From Epiperipatus broadwayi (lineage: Eukaryota; Onychophora; Udeonychophora; Euonychophora; Peripatidae), in NCBI GenBank assembly GCA_028023455.1, contig JAQFVV010013360.1:80187-144186 (forward strand): a stretch of 64,000 nucleotides of DNA, in the 5' to 3' direction. Positions 36,060-49,188 of the stretch are shown piece by piece. Below the pieces are notes generated by a model. That model saw only the letters and a program-made list of their open reading frames with translations, made no database searches and was not told the origin of the DNA. A program made the position numbers and the translations under genes. Within the stretch, counting starts at the first letter, position 1. Every line of letters begins with the position of its first letter.

Positions 36060-37090
36060 TAAATTGGTTCTTGTACAAGGTAACTTAAAGTAATAGTTAA
36101 TATCTATTAAGGTTTTATAAAAAAAAAAATAATAAGTAATAAAAAAATTGAGGATTAAAATCTAGCATTTCATAACAGTATGGTTACTGTAAATAAAATA
36201 TGTGACAATATTATATTGTTATTTGTATAATTAATTAATTACGTGTAGTTGTGTAAAATATGATATTAAAATAGTATTTATAATTATGAGACATGCATTT
36301 GAACAAAGTTAAAATAGGATAAATTGTTTTAACAACTATAGGGATAAGTGATATTGACTTATTTAATACCTTCAGACTAAGTTGCAGTTCATAAAGTCAT
36401 TTGCTTAAATAAATATTTTAAGTTAGAAAAAAATATTGTTAAATTAGACTAAATTATAATAGGATGTCTTAGAATAAAATTTAGTTAATATTTTAAAGTG
36501 AAATTGGATATTAAAGATAGGTATTTTAAATTAGTAAAGTTATTAAGACAGGTAATTTTAAAAAAAAATGTAGTTAAATAACAAGTTTAAATGTTGTTTA
36601 AATTAGCCTCAATTTAATGCTAAAGTAGTTTAAAAATAAAGAACTATCTAACTTTCCTGTCTAGATGTATGTGGTTGTATGTTTGTGCTTGTGTGTATTT
36701 AATAATTAATTCGTTTTAAAAGAGGGGGAGAGATTATTTGTATTTAAGAATGAAATAATTATGTAAATCATTTTTTTTAATTTAAGGTTTAAGTTTCATT
36801 AATTAATAAGTTAGAGAATCTCTCTTTCAACTTTGACTGTTGCATCACATGATTTTTTTTCTTTAATTAAGTAGATCAGAGTGATATGATTATTCTCAAT
36901 GAACTTTAGTAGTTAACTAAACCTTTTAACTCCTAGGTATATTTTTGAAGAAGGATTGACTAATTTCGATTGACTGACAGAGTCTATACTATAAAAACAG
37001 TTGATCATTATCTTTTAGGGGTGACAATTATAACTTGGTCCACAGTTGCTTATCTTTGTACTGATTTCCATAAGAGTGTAAATTTTGTTT
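36060..37090. other. AT-rich intergenic DNA, nothing recognised
   Basis: Short TTAAAATA..TAGTTAA-like motifs recur loosely between 36420 and 36640 but no clear unit emerges. Confidence 0.4.
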
Positions 37091-37099
37091 TTGTTTTTT

Positions 37100-39440
37100 T
37101 TTTATTTTTTAAGTAAAAATTAAAATTCGTTTAACTTTAAAAACATTAAATGTGTGTTGATCAGCAAAAAAAAAAAGAATAAGGTAACTGTATTTTGAGC
37201 CAGCTTCAATATTGAATTTTTCTATTCTATTATCTAAAATGTGGTCCTGAAAAATCATTCCATAAGAACTCAAATATGAACTGTTCTCTAACATTGTTTC
37301 CTGCCTTCTCATAATAATGAATACCTAAAGTTTTAGTCAGAATTCCCCATGGAATGAGTGGTATATGCCACCCTGGAAGACATCAGCTAATTGTAAATTT
37401 ATACCTTGAGGTAGCATACTTTCTTTATTATTTATAGTGTAAAATTTTAAGTCTCAGTTTAATCTTAAAGAATATATGTATTATTAGATTGTTTATTTAT
37501 TAAATTTAAAATATTTAGATCATTTATTCTTGTTGCTTATCATTGTATTTTATAGTGTGTCATGGAATTTTAATTTTAAGATTCCAAGTTCGTTTTTCAT
37601 TTTGCTTATTGGAGAGTGTATTGTGTGATTATATAATATTCCTTATTTTATTTTACTAAATTTTGCTTAATGCTTTAGTACTCTTGCATAAATTTTAGTT
37701 TGATCATTTGTTCGTACTTTATCCTTTAAGACTTAATTAAAATGACAGTGTCTGCACTTTTTGTGAACCATAAATCTTTTGGATGGCAGTTTATCATGTT
37801 TGTTGTTCTGTTTTTTTCTTGGTAGAGATTTCATTTTTTATAGTTCAGAATATGTAGTATGTAATCTCCTTCTTCCTTATGTGAGACTAACCTTGACTGG
37901 TTTATAAATACACGACCATGAGTGTTTTGCATAATTATAGCCATCTTAGTTCCAACATTTCATTTCTGGACTAAAGAAAGCTCATCTGGACTGCCCATTG
38001 GTTCGCCACATGCTTCCATTTTTTGAAATCTTTATAAAATGAATGGATTTGGTTGGGTGAACTTCTAGTAGAAATATACTCTTAATTCTCATTTAAATTC
38101 TAGGTGATATAACATTTCTTTCTGCTAAGGCTTTTAATAGTTTTGAATTTTCTACTCATATACACTTTTTGATAATTTAATTTATAAAAATCTAGGTCAA
38201 ACTTTAATATTTTGTTTACTAGATTTATTTTATCTTTTACAAGTTGCATTAAATTTATTTGTCGGAATTTGTACTGGGAATTTAGTTTGTAAATTTATTT
38301 TTATTTCTAATTATCCCTTTTTTAACTGCTTGGACAAAATAACCAGTTTTATAATTACTTACCTGTCTCCTACTGAGACCTTGATACATTGCACTGAGCT
38401 TAGTTTTGGCCAATCATTTGGTTGGTGATTCACCTGTATTAAATGTCTGTTTTTCTTAAGTCTAAGATTTAATATTTATTAATTTTAAATTATTTACTTT
38501 GGAGTATTTTCTAATATTACTATTTCATTAAATTGGAGATGTAAGTTTGCTTTTGTTTTATAATTTATACTGAGATGTATTCATTTATTTTTAGTTGTTC
38601 TTGCATTGTAGTCAACCTTGGTGTTCTTAAATGTGATTTGTCCATGCAACAGTCCTATGCAATATGATGTCATTAATCAATAAGCTAGGGAATGCTCATC
38701 CACATTGGTTCATAGATTTATGCAATAAACTTTCCATTGATTTTTCTTTTTGAATTTTTGAACAAGGAATCCAGAATTGTCTGGGGTGAATTGTCAGCTA
38801 AAGAAAAATATTTTTATTTTTTTAATTCACTTTTATGAAGTTAGTCTGTCTACCAGAGCATTGACTTTTTATTCTTCCAATACATGTCTGATAAAACCAT
38901 ATTTAATATGTGACAATCTATACATTAAAATATTATATTACTGCTATTAAAATTTTCAAATTGTTTAAACTTAATTTGGCTTACATTTGTCTTAGTACTT
39001 TTATTTATCAATTGTCTTAACAATATTTAAGATTTCTTGTTTTTCCCTGAATCTAGTCGGTGCAAACCATTATCTTCATCCAGTTTTGATAATCGCAAAT
39101 GAATTATCCATGTGTTGGTATGTGATGTGATGTACTGTAGCTACTCTTTAAATGGAATCAAGATTCTCTCAACAATTATGCCCATAAAAACACAGTGATC
39201 TGTTGGCGCCCTCTGTGATCAAAGATGGATTGAGTGACTGGTACATAAGTATTAAAATTTTACTGTAGCCAACATCGTGCTTCAATTTTAATGCCCATGT
39301 GATATTTTGTTTAAACAATTGAGAAAGACTTCGTATGCAGGAGACAATAATTTAGTAGGTGGGGATCAGTTTTTGCTATATATGGCATGCATTTATAGAG
39401 CAGTTTGATAGATGGGATTTATCTTTTTCATGTGAAATAA
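37100..39440 (-). pseudogene. Decayed retroelement body, copy B
   Basis: Colinear with 3180-5140 but more complete. Minus-strand reading around 39100-39040 gives MVCTD and IQGK, matching the CMMICTEQIQG of copy A; other shared segments are near 38660 (ATGATGTCATTA) and 37300-37400 (the 'P.GILTKTLGIHYY' type frame). It lies just downstream, in minus-strand sense, of the gag-like segment 39468-41000, which supports a gag-then-pol order. No motif is clean enough to name the clade. Confidence 0.4.
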
Positions 39441-39467
39441 TTTATAAAAACAGTAAATTTAAAGAAT

Positions 39468-39698
39468 TTAGTATATGTTTTTTTTTTTCCTGAAAAATTT
39501 GTTGTAATAATGATTTTTAGTGATCATTATTCCAGAAATTTTTATTAGTAATGTTTGATATTCTTCAAATGTTTTGAATAATGAGTAATGATTCCCAGAA
39601 AGATAAAGTACCCAAATTCTATAGCTATATGTCACTATTAACTTTTCATCTTCTGTAAGACTATTATTAACAGAAAAGTATAAGTTTACACTTTTCAA
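39468..39698 (-). pseudogene. Gag capsid-like segment
   Basis: 76-codon frame containing NLYFSVNNSLTEDEKLIVTY and SLFKTFEEYQTLLIKISG. The pattern 'LT..EKL...........Y.....S.FKTFEEFQ..L...' recalls capsid-type gag domains of LTR retroelements. It follows, on the same strand, the coiled-coil segment at about 40.0-40.75 kb. Tentative: no zinc knuckle or neighbouring protease is seen. Confidence 0.4.
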
Positions 39699-39989
39699 AT
39701 GTTCTATTGGAGCTTCATTTTATGACTGTGAAATCATTTCAATTTTATGAATTGTTTTATTGCATCAGTTTGGGGTTGTTAATAAATTCATTTTGGACAT
39801 TAACGATGATTGCATATTGTGATGTATTGTACATTGTTTTATGGAATAGTTGTCTTCATTATTGTTTTGGTACATCTGTATACCTTCTATCTCATTTACT
39901 GTTTTATCATGACATCCCTTTTTAATTTGACTCCCACTCATTTAATTTATAAATTTCTTTACACAGTTTAGTTTATCTGTAGTTATATC

Positions 39990-41000
39990 TTTTTCCACAT
40001 TAGATGGATTAAACTTTTTGATTGTCTGTGTATGTTTTTCTATCATTGTTTGTTTTTCCTTATCATATTAATTTCTTAAACCTTTTATTATTTGTTCTAT
40101 TGCCATATTTTTATTTTCTACTTGGTTTAATATACTTGACTGATATTCTAATAATATTTGAATATTATTTTTATTTTGTTTTACATCTCTATCTATTAAG
40201 TCTTGTTTGACAGTAAAGTATTGGTAATGACTTTCTAATTGATTTTTTTCTTGGTTATATATTTGAATTTTTGTATTTTTTGTGGTTATTAATTTCTACA
40301 TGGATGTTTTTCATCTTCTCATTCATGTTTGTTTTATTTTTGTCTTGATTTTTGTAGAGTTCATCAAAAATATTATTATATATACTTTTTTATTTTCATA
40401 CATTTGATTTCTATTTTGTTTCTAACTTTGTCTCAAGTCCAGTAAAACTTTTTTGACAGTTATGATCTTTTTCACTTCAATAACTTCTGAATTTTTTGTA
40501 TTTTATTATTCATGTTAGTCTGTATCTATGATATCTCATCTTTCAATTCTATATTTAACTTGTCTATTTTTTTGTACAGTTCAACTGTCAGATCTGCCTT
40601 CAAATTATGTTGATTAGCTTTCAACTTCATTTTTACATTTTTTTTTACTCCTTGTAGACATATTTTTATTCAAATTTTGTTGATTAACTTTCATTTCCAT
40701 TTTCAAATTTTACATCTTAGTGTACATGTTTCCCAATTTTATGGATATATATAATTATAAAAATGTGTGAACCTTTGCTGAATTATCAATATCATTTGAT
40801 TTAATGACAAATCGTTAACTTTCTCATGTCTTCCATTAGATACATTGGTATTTTTATTGGTTTCTGATGGTTGAATAATTACTACTCAAGCCTTACCCAA
40901 ATATACTTATATATTCTTCCTCATTTATTCTGCCTACAATTTTATCTTTTATATCTTGTATAAAAAACCGTTGTTCTGTGTTTACATTTATTATTTCATA
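39990..41000 (-). pseudogene. Broken coiled-coil (gag-like) coding relic
   Basis: The minus strand in shifting frames reads YNNIFDELYKNQDKNKTNMN, NQEKNQLESHYQYFTVKQDL, IDRDVKQNKNNIQILLEYQ and NMAIEQIIKGLRN, all Asn/Lys/Gln/Leu-rich coiled-coil. Similar short repeats (AACTTTCATTTCCATTTT-type on plus) occur near 40620-40720. This is similar in style to the gag-like frame at 20.7-21.2 kb. Confidence 0.4.
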
Positions 41001-44000
41001 TTACTAACACTTTCAAGACAAAGTATTTTAGATTGGCTTTTTATAATAATGAACTCAGTTTTATTGTGGTTATATAAATATTTATTCCTTATATAATAAA
41101 AGATTATTTGTCATAGGAATTTATGCTATGTCTTTTTGTTTTAATGTAATTTTAACTTTTCTTACATATTTTTTATTATTATAGATATTATTAAATTTAA
41201 GGCCTAATTTTAAAATTGTATTTTTAAGTGGCAGTCTCTTCCATTTAAACATTGATTATCTTAAGTCAAGGTTTATATTTATTTTATTATTTATTAGTCC
41301 TAAATTTTTACATTACAATCATATCATCTTTTCATAGTTGAAATTATCTATTGATGTTATATTCCACAAAAAATATTTAAATAAAAAAAAAAAACAAAAC
41401 ATTTTTTTTATACTATGGATGTAATTAATGGTAAACTATTGTTTCATTCCCCACATTAAGAGTCATATGTAATGATATATATTCTCTCCAGGAATATCAA
41501 GGTGATCATATCTAACTATAATCAGATTTAGGGTCTTCATATAGGATACTATGGATGATCCGATCTAAGCTTAATCCAAAATTGAATCAATTTTAAACAA
41601 TATAATTTAGTATTAAACCTATTTTAAACAAAATACTTTTGTAGTAACCTATCTAATACAGACATAACTTAAATTAATTCATCCAATCTTCACATATGTA
41701 GTTTGTTCATTATGATAAGAATACAAACACAAGGTAGTTGTTTTTTGTTTTTTTTTACATTTTACTTTCTTCAGAGGTTACCATCATTATGCTACAGTCA
41801 TAACATTAATTATTATAATAACAGTACCTATAGTAATTATGATATGTAATTTGAACTAAAAATATACTTATCTTAGAGTCGTTTAATAAATATCAAAAAA
41901 AAATAATGACTTGTAAAGGTAAAAATAAATTAATAATATTTAATATTCAGTCAACTCTGTTTTATAAAAGAAACAGAAGAAATATCAAACAGAGTTAAGT
42001 TTACAATTGAAATTATAAGTATTATTGACAACGACTTAAAGGTTAGCGTATCATTATTTAATAATCTAATTGTTTAGCTATAATCTAGTTACAAAGTAGG
42101 TAGATAAAATTCTTATTTAGTCAATTAACTTTAAATGTAAAATGTGTCTTTAAAATAAATACTGCTTAATGGCTTAATTAAATAAGAGATAATTGCTAAA
42201 ATAAGTTAATAATTAAACAGTGATTTTGCAATCATCATTCCCTCTGGAAACATATTGCATGTGTGTGTGTGAATGTGCATAAATGCATGTAACTTTCTCA
42301 TTTTTAACAACATTGTTTAAACAAATCACTAAAACTTTTAATGAGTAAATATTAAACAAACCTACACAATAAAGGTTTAAATGTTAAACGCAATGTTTCT
42401 GATAAACCAAGTTTGAAAAAATAGCAATGTATTATTTTTATAAAAAAAATAGCAAAACTTAATAACTTTTTATTTTACTAATTTTTTTAATTAATTTTTT
42501 TAATTAAGAAAATCAGTTCTATTAATATATTCTTCAACTTCTGTAAAAAAATCGCATGATTCCATTTGAAATAAGTAGGTTAAAATTACATAATGTTCAC
42601 AATTTGATCCTTGTACTGATTATTTTAGTTGCCACTAGGGTCACTTAATCAGGGAAAGGTAGCTGATTCTTAACATGTGTCTTGGGCAGTATTTGAACAT
42701 GAAATCAACATTTTTCAAGTTGGTTTTTGGTTTGCTGTTGGTTATTGTCTTCTTATTTGAGTCTCTCTCAGCTTCTCAGCTTCTCTGACATGTGTGCACT
42801 GAAAATTTTAATAACAAGTTATTATTTTTTTATATATTTTTTTCTTACAACTGTAAACTTAATAATTTTATTGTTATTTAAAAATACCATGTTGTGCTGA
42901 ATTAACTAAGGTATCTTATTTTTTATATTTCCAATTCAGTTGAACTCTATTTTTAAACTGTAAACATAATGCCATGAAAGAATAATTTAGTTACTATATC
43001 TAAAATTTCATCAATTCTATTTAAAGGTAATGTTAAGAAAAGACCAGGGAAAAGTTCATTAACATTAATTTACAGGTTTGTATTAAACATTGGACTAGTC
43101 TATTCTTCAACTATATTTGATTATTTTAAAGAAAATAAAATTACAATGTGAAATTAAAAATTATAGACTATTTCAGTTCTACCTGAATAATATTAATACT
43201 GTGAAGTTAATTAACGTATTAAGTAGCAAATAATTTAAATATTATAAATAATTATTACAAAAACTGTATAATGATAAAGGAATAAACTTGTCATCTTTAA
43301 ATTAAAAAAAAAGTTATTATTAAATGAACTTGCTTTCTCCAAATTTGTGTCATTTAAAAGTAAGAATTTGGAAGGAAGTTGAACTTGCTAAAATATTTTT
43401 AAAGAAAAAATATATATGATGACCTTGATTTACTTCATTCTCCTCATGTCTTATTATAAAATATTTTAAATGAAGGGGATCAACTGAGAAACATAAGTAT
43501 TTTTTTAAAAAAAATAGATTAAATATCTTACAAAAAAGGTTTGGGATGCATATTGTTACTCACAAACTATTAAATTAATAATGTCTCCTCCAATAAAGTA
43601 TGCTAAAGAAAAATAAAAATAATATAATACCTGAAAATGAATTTTATTGTAAGCTTGTTTTAAAAATGCCTCTGTTTTAAAAAGTGAATATGTGTTATAT
43701 ATGCCTATAAACCACAGACATTAATATAAATTGCAATGAAACACACAAAAAAAAAAATGTATCATTTTAGGTGTCACCAAATAAATATTTTTAAATAGCT
43801 ACATTGTTTATATTATTCAATTTCTCTGGAGGAAGTTCAAACTTAATGTTAAATTAGCATTAAGAACTGTGTTATTTGTTTTTGCCTATTTTGAAGCTTT
43901 ATTTGCTACTTTAAAAATATCTATAGTGTGGCTTCATCCCATGGACATCCCATATAGGAATGACTTGGTGCCCATTAACAGACCACACACTATAAGAATG

Positions 44001-46500
44001 TTCAATAGAAGAACAAAGGTGTTTTAAGAAAAGGAAAAAAAAATATATGCAACATTTTTTTTTTTAATATTTATTATCGCTTCCTTATTTTATTGCTGTT
44101 ATAACATTATCTTCTGTCAAGATAATTCCATTTTTTTTAATATTAATGTTGTTATTGGGTTTACAACAGAATGTTTAAATATTCATGCACATGATCAGAG
44201 AAATGTAGTATTATTTGATATGAGCTAATTATGAAATAAATTTTTAAAATGCTTCATTTAATAGAGATATTCATTTCCTGAAGGTGAATGTAAAAATATT
44301 TATTCAATATAGATATTAATCTCTTCATTTATATTTCTTATAAAGGTTTTGTTGAATATTTTATTCACTCATTGGTAAACCAGCCAGGGTGGTTATAAGA
44401 AGTTCAACATTTTATTATAGTCATTTTGGTACAATTATTTTCCATTAAATTTTTAATATGATTGAGTATTCTTTAATTTAGAATTATTTTATTTCCTTTG
44501 CATTTATGTCATCTGTATTTTTATGAATTATTATTATACATTGCTTATATGTGTGTATTTTTTATTTACTGCCAAATTTTATTGTGCCATAATTTTAAAA
44601 TATTTTATAGTCATTTGACTCGCTTCATTATGGATTTCAGACATTGCTTATTTCTTGTTTGTTTTTTACTATGCCTATGAATTTAGTCAGCATTTATCAG
44701 CGTTTAATTGTTCTCTTGCTATCAATTAGTTTGAAATATATATTTGCTTTAGATTAGGCCTTAGGTATTATAATACCTTTATTATGATTTTCAAGTTAGA
44801 GCCACTCTCTCCATTGATACATGTTTTATTCCATGAGTTGATAATAAAAAAAATATGGAGTTTTATAATGCTATCTCGAGTAAGCAACACTAATAAGATT
44901 CAGGTCACTGATATGTTAACCAAAGCCCTCATAAATTAATAATATTCAGTATAATGATTTGGCATTATTTAACCCATTTTAAAGGTATGGAAATGATTTT
45001 AAATATTGATTAGAAAAGTCAAAATATAAAAAAAAGAAATATATGGTTCTCTTCATTAAAAAAATATAAATATGCTTAATGGATAAATAATTACATGACA
45101 CAAATGTAACACTGGGTAATATGACAAGCAAGTTATTTATTACTAAAAAAGGTAAGGCCATTCAATTTACTTTAAAGAATATAAAATAAAATTAAATCCA
45201 TAGAGGTAATATGGTAAGAAATTGGTACCATAAACTATGACAGTGTTTAGTCTTCCATTAAGAAAATATAATCATTTAATAATATTATTCAACAAAGTGA
45301 ACCTTAGTTTAGCATGAATAGGCATACAGTTAAGTAATTAACTATGCTATAATATTGGGATGGAAAATAAAAATAAGATTGTTTTGCTAAATTGAATCAT
45401 TGAAATATAAAAATCAATTTTAATCAAACAAAAATTATAATAAAATGAAGTTAATGTTTGCTGAATTTAAAATAGTAAGAAAAGAGAGAAAGTGTGAAAC
45501 CTAGTAAATATATTTAGGAGAATATAAATGTATAGATTCATGCATTTATGTTGTACAAACAGAACGTTATTAATTTACTATAATTATAATAACTGGCACT
45601 ACATTGCCATGTATTAAATAGACTGAGAGTTACATCATAAATAAAACAAATTATTGTTAAATAAATGAATGTTTAAATTTCATATTACTGATATGGTTGA
45701 GATTAAATTTTGTTACTCAACAGCTTGGTAGGCATATGGGTCGATATGCATAAGAAGTAAAATATGAAAAACATGATCAGCAATACAGAAATCAAATAAA
45801 ACAATAGTTGGCATTTTTGTAGAATTAATTTATCACTTGATTAAAGAAGTTCTTAAATGGTGATGGCATTGTAGCAAGGTAGTATGTGGAAGATCTTGGA
45901 AAGATCAGGAAAATTTTGAGTGGTGTAGATTCATTCAGTAACACTTCTCTGAAAAATAACATTAGAGTGACATGTATATAATTTGGCTGTATTTATACAC
46001 CAACAAAACTTTCTAGAAACTTTTATTACATTTCGACTGGATGTGTATTACCCAGCTTGACTGCATTTACCTTTTGTTCACGATTTATATTTGAAAAATG
46101 TAAATGAGATAAGTTCTGGAGAAAATTTTTTTAATCTATTTCTAGAATGGAAATGGATTCAATAAATATAATTTCCATTATATTTAGGATTGCTAAAATA
46201 TATCTAAATTTACAACAACATTTTAAATTGAGTAAGGTACATTGTTTTGATTCTTAAAATTATAGTTATGTTAATTATTCTCCAGAATCTTCTCTGGTAA
46301 TGTGTCAGCTTGATAATAAAATACACAAATTATATATAAATTATATAAGTGCAAAATATAGTTACAAATGTATAAATATTACTTACGACATTTGTATGTA
46401 TCAGTCATACATACACACAAATGCACAATTATTTGAGATTATTTCGAAATAAAATTTTGATAGATATTGGCTTTATTTAAAATAATGGTTTAAAGCTTAC
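41000..46500. other. Long AT-rich region, no gene recognised
   Basis: More than 5 kb without any recognisable coding sequence. It contains homopolymers, a short TG run near 42260 and a small hairpin at 43921-43993. It could be intron or old, unrecognisable repeat. Confidence 0.5.
43921..43993. repeat. Small inverted repeat
   Basis: TATAGTGTGG at 43923 faces CCACACACTATA at 43982 across about 50 bp of relatively GC-rich sequence. Could be a tiny foldback element. Confidence 0.5.
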
Positions 46501-46517
46501 AAAAAAGGTGGATAATC

Positions 46518-46757
46518 ACATTCCATGGAAATTAAATGTGTACAGAACTGGATTTGAACATCTAGTCCAGGGGTTACTACACCAGGCAGTGAATGAAAAT
46601 AAGTATGAAAGATTTTATTGCTTCATATCACATGTATATATGTCCTTACATTCCCTGGGAATTAAACGTGTATAGAATTGGATTTAAAAATCTAGTCCAG
46701 GGTTACTACACCAGACAGTGAATCAAAATATGTATGAAAGATTTTATTGCTTCATAT
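46518..46757 (-). repeat. Tandem pair of about 110 bp with a tRNA B-box-like motif
   Basis: Two copies (46518-46630 and 46648-46757) share ACATTCC.TGG.AATTAAA, GGATTTGAACATCTAGTCC (or close) and ATGAAAGATTTTATTGCTTC. On the minus strand the unit reads GTAGTAACCCCTGGACTAGA then TGTTCAAATCC, the last resembling the B box of tRNA-derived promoters. The A-box spacing is too short for a tRNA, so this may be the head of a decayed tRNA-derived SINE. Confidence 0.55.
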
Positions 46758-47147
46758 ATATATATAACAAATTTAACGGTTTACAAATTATTACAAACAA
46801 TCCTTAAATCCGCAGAAGTATTTTCGGTTAATTTCTTAACTCTGCCTCAACTGCCATTAAATTAAAAATCAAAAGCGGAAGCAAATGTCATCAATTCAAA
46901 TTCGACGAATCTCATATTTTAATGTTAGCAGTTTGTCGATTTACTAAATGCATTTTATTCTTCTTTATAAATAATTGCCTCTTTAATTCATTCTTTTACA
47001 ATGGTTTCTCTCTTCATGATGAATTTTCACATTTTCAAAATCAAATTTAAATTTATATTTACATGTTTTTTCGTGATCAAAGAAAACCAAAGGTGATATT
47101 AAGTCACCATTATTTTTATTTTTAACACGCTTATATAACAATTCGTG

Positions 47148-47543
47148 CTACTTCAATCCTTTCTCAATACTGCATCTAGAATCACCTATATATGATAGCA
47201 TACAATCACAAAAAAATATGACATTACTTTTCTGATTGACAGGTATGACATCCTTAGAATTATTGATGAATTTATTAATATTGTTTGGAACATAGAATGA
47301 AACGTTAAACACATTTTTATATAAATCCTTAAAAAGTTTCACTTGTGAATTTGAAATAAATGGAATAGATATCCATTGTCTACTATTAATCTTCATTTTA
47401 ATTATTATAATTTTTTTTAATTGACATAAAGTATTGTTTATTTGTTCCATTTTATAACCTACATCAAGCAATTCCTTGACAAATATTTCAATATTTTTCA
47501 GTTTATCACTTTGGTAATGACATAATTTTTCATTCTGAAACAA
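47148..47543 (-). pseudogene. PLE linker and GIY-YIG start
   Basis: 131-codon frame. It contains a helical linker (LKNIEIFVKELLDVGYKMEQ), WISIPFISNSQVKLFKDLY (the basic-hydrophobic block ahead of the endonuclease), and NVIFFCDCMLSYIGDSRCSI at the C-terminus, equivalent to the 'VI..C.C...YIG.(S/T)' start of the GIY-YIG nuclease. It stops soon after (TAA at 47148), but the reading sense continues (HELLYKRVKNKNNGDLISP) past it, so the stop is a lesion. Confidence 0.7.
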
Positions 47544-47635
47544 AAAAAAGATCTAAAACTTGCCATCTTATGCATCATTGGTACTTTTGATTTACAATTT
47601 ATATATCCTCTTTTTTCAGTGGCTTAATTATTAGT

Positions 47636-47839
47636 TTATAATTTAAATATACTGTTATCTCTTGTAATCATTAAACCTAAATATTTAATATTATTGTCCT
47701 GTACCTTTTCAATAGTCCATTTCAAACCATTCCACTTATTTAATTCCTCTTCAAATAAATTTATACTATTAGTATTTCCACAAACAAAAACATCATCGAC
47801 ATATCTTTTGTAAATATTTATATCTCCAAAAGAACACAT
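47636..47839 (-). pseudogene. PLE reverse transcriptase, catalytic palm segment
   Basis: 67-codon frame: MCSFGDINIYKRYVDDVFVC, GNTNSINLFEEELNKWNGLK, WTIEKVQDNNIKYLGLMIT. YVDDVF is an intact reverse transcriptase catalytic box, and 'KWTIE.....IKYLGLMI' matches the following PLE thumb motif (normally FLDL.I). Everything upstream of the palm is absent, cut off at the palindrome centre. The next frame downstream (47543-47148) belongs to the same protein after a stop and a frame change near 47560-47635. Confidence 0.8.
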
Positions 47840-47879
47840 ATTTAAAATACTTCTCTCATATGTAGATAAAACAAAATAA

Positions 47880-48655
47880 ATATGTGTACTTTTGGAGATA
47901 TTAAATTTACAAAAGATATGTGGATGATGTCATTGTTTGTGAAAATTCTAATAGTATAAATTTACTTGTAGAGGAATTAAATAAGTTGAATGGCTTGAAA
48001 TGGACTATTGAAAAGGAACATGATAATAATATTAAATATTTAGATTTAATGATTACAAGAGATAACAGTATATATTAAATTATAAACTAATAATTAAGCC
48101 ACTGCAAAAAAGAGGATTTATAAATTGTAAATCAAAAGTACCAATCATGCAAAAGATGGCAAGTTTTAGATCTTTTTTTGTTTCGGAATAAAAAAATTAT
48201 TTCATTACCAAAGTGATAAACTGAAAACTATTGAAATATTTGTCAAGAAATTGCTTGATGTAGGTTATAAAATGTAACAAATAAACAATACTTTATGTCA
48301 ATTTTAAAATAATTATAATAATTTAAAGGAAATAAAGATTAATAGTAAACAATAGATATTTTTTCCATTTATTTCAAATCAGAAGTGAATTTTTTTAAGG
48401 ATTTATATAAGAAGGCGTTTAATGTTTCATTCTATGTTCCGAACATTATTAATAAATTTGTCAATAATTCTAAGGATGTCATACCTGTCAAGCAGAAAAG
48501 TAATGTAATATATTAATATTTTGTGATTATATGCTATCATATATAGGTGAATCTAGATGCAGTATTGAGAAAAGTTTGAAAGAGCACAAATTGGTTTATA
48601 AGCATGTAAAAAATAAAAATAATGGTGATTTAATATCTTCTTCAGTTTTCTTCAA
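47880..48655 (+). pseudogene. Penelope-like element fragment, right arm of the inverted dimer
   Basis: Reverse-complement counterpart of 47089-47870, more decayed. Readable pieces are FTKDMWMMSLFVKILIV-like sequence around the palm (GATATGTGGATGATGTCATT, where the YVDDV codons are still visible in another frame) and, near 48520-48560, the 'CDYMLSYIGESRCSI' endonuclease start. It ends at about 48655, where the ribozyme satellite begins without spacer. Confidence 0.75.
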
Positions 48656-48712
48656 GAGTTTGTTTACATAAACATCAGAGCGAGTATTTCACTATCTCTT
48701 ACTTAATTTCCA

Positions 48713-48756
48713 CCTTCATATCATGACTTCACACTATTTGCTATCGTCAGTGAAGG
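48713..48756 (-). ncRNA. Hammerhead motif, locus 2 monomer 1
   Basis: Minus strand: CCTTCA, CTGACGA, TAGCAAATAGTGT, GAAG (instead of GAAA), TCATGATA, TGAAGG. Core CUGANGA and the 6-bp stem I are intact; the GAAA to GAAG change leaves only a G-U at the base of stem III, and stem II is weakened. Confidence 0.7.
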
Positions 48757-49116
48757 ACATGATTAAGAAACTAGATCTAAAACACAAACTCTGAGCGTTT
48801 AAGAAACAGTTTCTATTCAGCTTGCAAGCGTGAATCTTTTAGACACGTAATGTCTTCAAACTCAGCATAGCATGCCAGATAGCTATATGGGTCTGATATC
48901 AGTTCAGCATCACCACATAGTAGAATCCTCTGAAATATATATCATTGCAAGAAAGACCTCAAAGGTACATTTATGAAAAACAAAAAAAACACAAGTTAAA
49001 AACTTGCATACGCTTGTATTTATGACAATAGATGGCGTTATACCAAAAACACCTTCAAGCGTTTGTTTACATAAACATCAGAGCGAGTATTTCACTATCT
49101 CTAACTTAATTTTCCA

Positions 49117-49160
49117 CCTTCAGATCATGATTTCAAGCTATTTGCTATCATCAGTGTTTG
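49117..49160 (-). ncRNA. Hammerhead motif at the palindrome breakpoint
   Basis: Minus strand: CTGATGA, TAGCAAATAGCTT, GAAATCATGATC and TGAAGG are all canonical, but the 5' strand of stem I (normally CCTTCA) is replaced by AAACA because the inversion junction falls immediately upstream. Core intact, stem I lost. Confidence 0.75.
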
Positions 49161-49188
49161 TGTTTTAGATCTAGTTTCTTAATCCTGT

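Larger units (their letters stand above)
47089..47870 (-). mobile_element. Penelope-like element fragment, left arm of an inverted dimer
   Basis: Carries the end of a PLE reverse transcriptase and the start of the endonuclease on the minus strand, and is mirrored at 47880-48655. The family differs from the 9.5-kb PLE. The inner junction is at about 47875, where TTTTGGAGATATAAAT faces its partner across roughly 30 bp. Confidence 0.8.

Noticed and set aside
40022-40210. Hydrophobic plus-strand frame resembling a membrane protein
   Set aside because: It is the T-rich shadow of the minus-strand Lys/Asn-rich coiled-coil relic.
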